From the NCBI GenBank assembly GCA_903904515.1, contig CAIVCR010000066.1:1-36994 (forward strand): a stretch of DNA of 36,994 bases, written 5' to 3'. This stretch comes from an uncultured Bacteroidia bacterium. GTDB lineage: Bacteria; Bacteroidota; Bacteroidia; Bacteroidales; Prolixibacteraceae. Each line of letters starts with the position of its first letter. Within the stretch, counting starts at the first letter, position 1. Below are positions 34,680-36,994 of this stretch, one piece after another. Made by a program: the position numbers and the translations under genes. The notes under the pieces are model-generated. The model made no database searches, was not told the DNA's origin, and saw only the letters and a list, made by a program, of their open reading frames with translations.

Positions 34680-36833
34680 ATGAAAGAAGAAATTTCCCTT
34701 CGGGTAAAAGAGGCTCTGGTAAAGGATGTTGGACGTGCAATCGCCAGGATCGATCCGAAAGAGATGAAAGTACTTGCTCTCGAGAGTGGTGATGTGGTTA
34801 TCATTGAAGGTAAAAGGGCCACTCCGGTCAAAATAATGCCCTGTTTCCCGGAAGACCGCGATAAGGGGATCATTCAGATAGATGGGATTACACGTGAAAA
34901 TGCGCAGGCCGGAATTGATGAAAAGGTGAAAATAAGCCGTTCTGTCTGCAAACAGGCTGCAAAAATAAAACTTAAACCCGATGCAAAGTCAGGCTCTTTG
35001 TTCAAGGCCGATGATGCAAAATATATTGGTTCGCTGATTAACGGATTACCCGTAACCAAGGGGGATAAAGTACGGGCCAGCCTGTTTGGGTCACGCACCG
35101 TTGAATATACAGTTACCGGCACGAGCCCTGAAGGGGTCGTACTGATAAATCCCAATACCGCTTTTCAACTTGAATTGGTAAAGCAGGACGGAGTGTCTAA
35201 AAGCAAGGTTTCCTATGAGGATATCGGAGGTCTGGGGAATCAGGTTCAACGGATCCGCGAAATGATTGAACTCCCGCTTAAATACCCTGAGATATTTGAA
35301 CGGCTGGGTGTTCAACCCCCCAAAGGGGTCTTCCTTTATGGCCCCCCAGGAACAGGCAAAACACTCATTGTAAGAGCAGTGGCGCACGAGACAGATGCCT
35401 ATTTCATCAATATCTCCGGTCCTGAAATAATGGGGAAGTTCTATGGTGAAAGTGAAGGACGGATTCGCAAACTCTTTGAAGAGGCCCAGGCACACGCTCC
35501 ATCGATCATTTTCATCGACGAGATTGACGCTATTGCCCCGAAAAGGGAAGATATGGGTGGCGAGAAACAGGTTGAGAAACGCGTTGTCGCCCAATTATTA
35601 TCCCTAATGGATGGATTGGAGTCGAGGGGAAAGGTTATTGTGATCGGTGCAACAAACATTCCAAATTCAATCGATCCGGCATTAAGGAGACCTGGTAGAT
35701 TTGACCGCGAAATTTCGATCTCCATTCCCGACAAAAAAGGGAGACTCGAAATTCTCCACATTCATACCCGGGGAATTCCACTCTCGATGGATGTCGACAT
35801 GGAGAAACTGGCAGAGATCACCCACGGGTTTGTAGGTGCCGATCTTGAAGCGTTAGCCCGCGAAGCTGCAATGACTGCATTACGGAAGATCCTGCCTCAA
35901 ATTGACTTTGAGATGGCAGAAATACCCTACGAACTACTGATGTCACTCGAGGTCACAATGGATAACTTTCTTGATGCGATGAAAGAGGTTGAACCATCCG
36001 CAATTCGGGAAGTCTTTGTTGAAGTGCCCGATGTAAAATGGAATGATGTCGGCGGGTTGGATGAAATCAAAGAGGCACTCAAGGAAACCGTTGAATGGCC
36101 TCTGAAATATGCTGATCTGTTCAGAAAGGCAGATACCAAACCACCGAAGGGGATCATACTTCATGGAAGGCCCGGCACAGGAAAGACCTACCTGGCAAAG
36201 GCGCTGGCAAGCGAAAGCGGAGTGAATTTTATTTCTGTCAAAGGGCCGCAGATCTTAAGCCGTTATATCGGGGAATCTGAAAAAGGGGTTCGGGAATTAT
36301 TCCGCATGGCTAAACAGGCCTCCCCCTGCATCCTGTTTCTGGACGAGATCGACAGTCTCACGCCACGGCGGACAAGTGATGGCTCAGGTTCTGGGGTGAT
36401 CGAGCGGGTGATCGGACAATTCCTGACCGAAATGGATGGAATAGAAGATCTTAAGGGCGTTATTGTACTTGCTGCTACAAACCGTATAGACCTCATTGAT
36501 CCTGCTCTGTTAAGAAGCGGCCGGTTCGACCTGATTTTTGAATTACCCACCCCCGATGTAAAAACCAGGGAGAAAATATTCGAAATCCATACGCGGAATA
36601 AACCTCTCGGGAAAAAAGTTCAACTCAATAAACTGGCGTTGAAAACAGAAGGGCTTACTGGTTCGGATATTGAGTTTATCTGTCGTAAAGCAGCAATGCT
36701 GGCTATCCGCAGCCTGATCGACCTAAGCCGCGGAACAAATGAAGAGGTTACCGGCGAAATACTCGTTCTGGAAAATCATTTCCACGAGGCGATAGAGCTG
36801 GTTTTAAAACAAAATTCGACAAAGAAGCAATAG
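34680..36833 (+). CDS. CDC48/VAT-type double AAA+ ATPase
   Basis: A 717-residue unfoldase with the full Cdc48/p97 layout: an N-terminal double-psi barrel plus substrate domain (1-170), D1 (about 175-430) and D2 (about 450-700). D1 has Walker A GPPGTGKT (221-228), Walker B IIFIDEID (D280-E281) and arginine finger region RRPGRFD. D2 has Walker A GRPGTGKT (496-503, Arg in place of Pro at 497), Walker B ILFLDEID and RSGRFD. Such proteins are universal in archaea and eukaryotes but uncommon in bacteria. Its place 30 bases after the ArsA-like gene argues for a role in vesicle protein remodelling or removal, and for arrival together with the cluster by transfer. Confidence 0.95.
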   Translation: MKEEISLRVKEALVKDVGRAIARIDPKEMKVLALESGDVVIIEGKRATPVKIMPCFPEDRDKGIIQIDGITRENAQAGIDEKVKISRSVCKQAAKIKLKPDAKSGSLFKADDAKYIGSLINGLPVTKGDKVRASLFGSRTVEYTVTGTSPEGVVLINPNTAFQLELVKQDGVSKSKVSYEDIGGLGNQVQRIREMIELPLKYPEIFERLGVQPPKGVFLYGPPGTGKTLIVRAVAHETDAYFINISGPEIMGKFYGESEGRIRKLFEEAQAHAPSIIFIDEIDAIAPKREDMGGEKQVEKRVVAQLLSLMDGLESRGKVIVIGATNIPNSIDPALRRPGRFDREISISIPDKKGRLEILHIHTRGIPLSMDVDMEKLAEITHGFVGADLEALAREAAMTALRKILPQIDFEMAEIPYELLMSLEVTMDNFLDAMKEVEPSAIREVFVEVPDVKWNDVGGLDEIKEALKETVEWPLKYADLFRKADTKPPKGIILHGRPGTGKTYLAKALASESGVNFISVKGPQILSRYIGESEKGVRELFRMAKQASPCILFLDEIDSLTPRRTSDGSGSGVIERVIGQFLTEMDGIEDLKGVIVLAATNRIDLIDPALLRSGRFDLIFELPTPDVKTREKIFEIHTRNKPLGKKVQLNKLALKTEGLTGSDIEFICRKAAMLAIRSLIDLSRGTNEEVTGEILVLENHFHEAIELVLKQNSTKKQ

Positions 36834-36908
36834 GGGAAAGGGAAATAAATAGATAAAAGTAATAGGTAAGCTATAATGTACTACTTAAAATTCCAGTTTG
36901 CTCCTTTT

Positions 36909-36994
36909 TGACCCCTCTAAATCTCCCCAAAGGGGAGACTTTTGGCCAGCAATCAGTGCCTTACTCCCCTCCTTGGGAGGGGTTGGGGGAGGTC
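36909..36994. repeat. Palindromic intergenic repeat, cut by window end
   Basis: After the CDC48-like gene lie two hairpins: a 7-bp stem (36922-36928 with 36932-36938) and another (36966-36972 with 36976-36982). An outer pair GACCCC...GGGGGAGGTC brackets them. Similar C-rich/G-rich elements are scattered between genes in Bacteroidota genomes. It may also act as terminator for the gas-vesicle operon. The element runs to the window edge. Confidence 0.6.

Overview
The window reads as a chromosome segment of a Bacteroidota (Bacteroidetes) bacterium, probably near the Bacteroidales/Marinilabiliales. The evidence is a DUF3078 outer-membrane-type protein, DUF5703-type and MGH1-like exported glycosidases with a sialate O-acetylesterase, a mitochondrial-type aconitase, weak or absent Shine-Dalgarno sequences before most genes, and TAnnTTTG -7 boxes before era and pheT. 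No rRNA, tRNA, transposase or CRISPR array was seen.

Positions 1-18294 are mostly ordinary chromosome. They hold a nested palindromic repeat at the 3' end of der, the ribosome-assembly GTPases der and era (minus strand), and a small secreted carbohydrate-degradation group (two large glycosidase-like proteins flanking an acetylesterase). These are followed by a DUF3078 protein, an SRPBCC/AHSA1 protein, a MacB-type ABC permease, aconitase, a pRiA4b ORF-3-like protein, miaA and a small acidic protein. Convergent genes are separated by strong hairpins. pheT follows at 18295-20751.

Positions 21011-36833 form a gas-vesicle locus with its own regulator pair. A soluble hybrid kinase (receiver, eight PAS domains, HisKA, HATPase) is coupled to an NtrC-type sigma-54 response regulator, and this operon ends in a strong terminator. 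Downstream lies a near-perfect sigma-54 -24/-12 promoter (TGGCACACCGATTGCA) and then gvpA. The first block is gvpA, a coiled-coil protein and a GvpC-like repeat protein that carries a C-terminal winged-helix-like domain. Only gvpA and the GvpC-like gene have a strong Shine-Dalgarno, inside a shared 10-base leader.

After a second hairpin comes an assembly block: a six-fold CxxCxGxG zinc-finger protein, a 61-aa helical protein, gvpN, a 104-aa protein (behind a 14-bp minisatellite), gvpF/L, a GvpJ-GvpK fusion, a GvpA-family gvpJ, a GvpH-type Hsp20, an ArsA/Get3-like ATPase and a full CDC48/VAT-type double AAA+ ATPase.

The most notable points are the sigma-54 control of gvpA by a linked two-component system, the GvpJ-GvpK fusion, the GvpC-like protein with a DNA-binding-like tail, and a protein quality-control set (Hsp20, Get3-like, CDC48) at the end of the cluster. 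No GvpG or GvpO and only one GvpF/L were recognised, so the cluster is either reduced or continues past the window.
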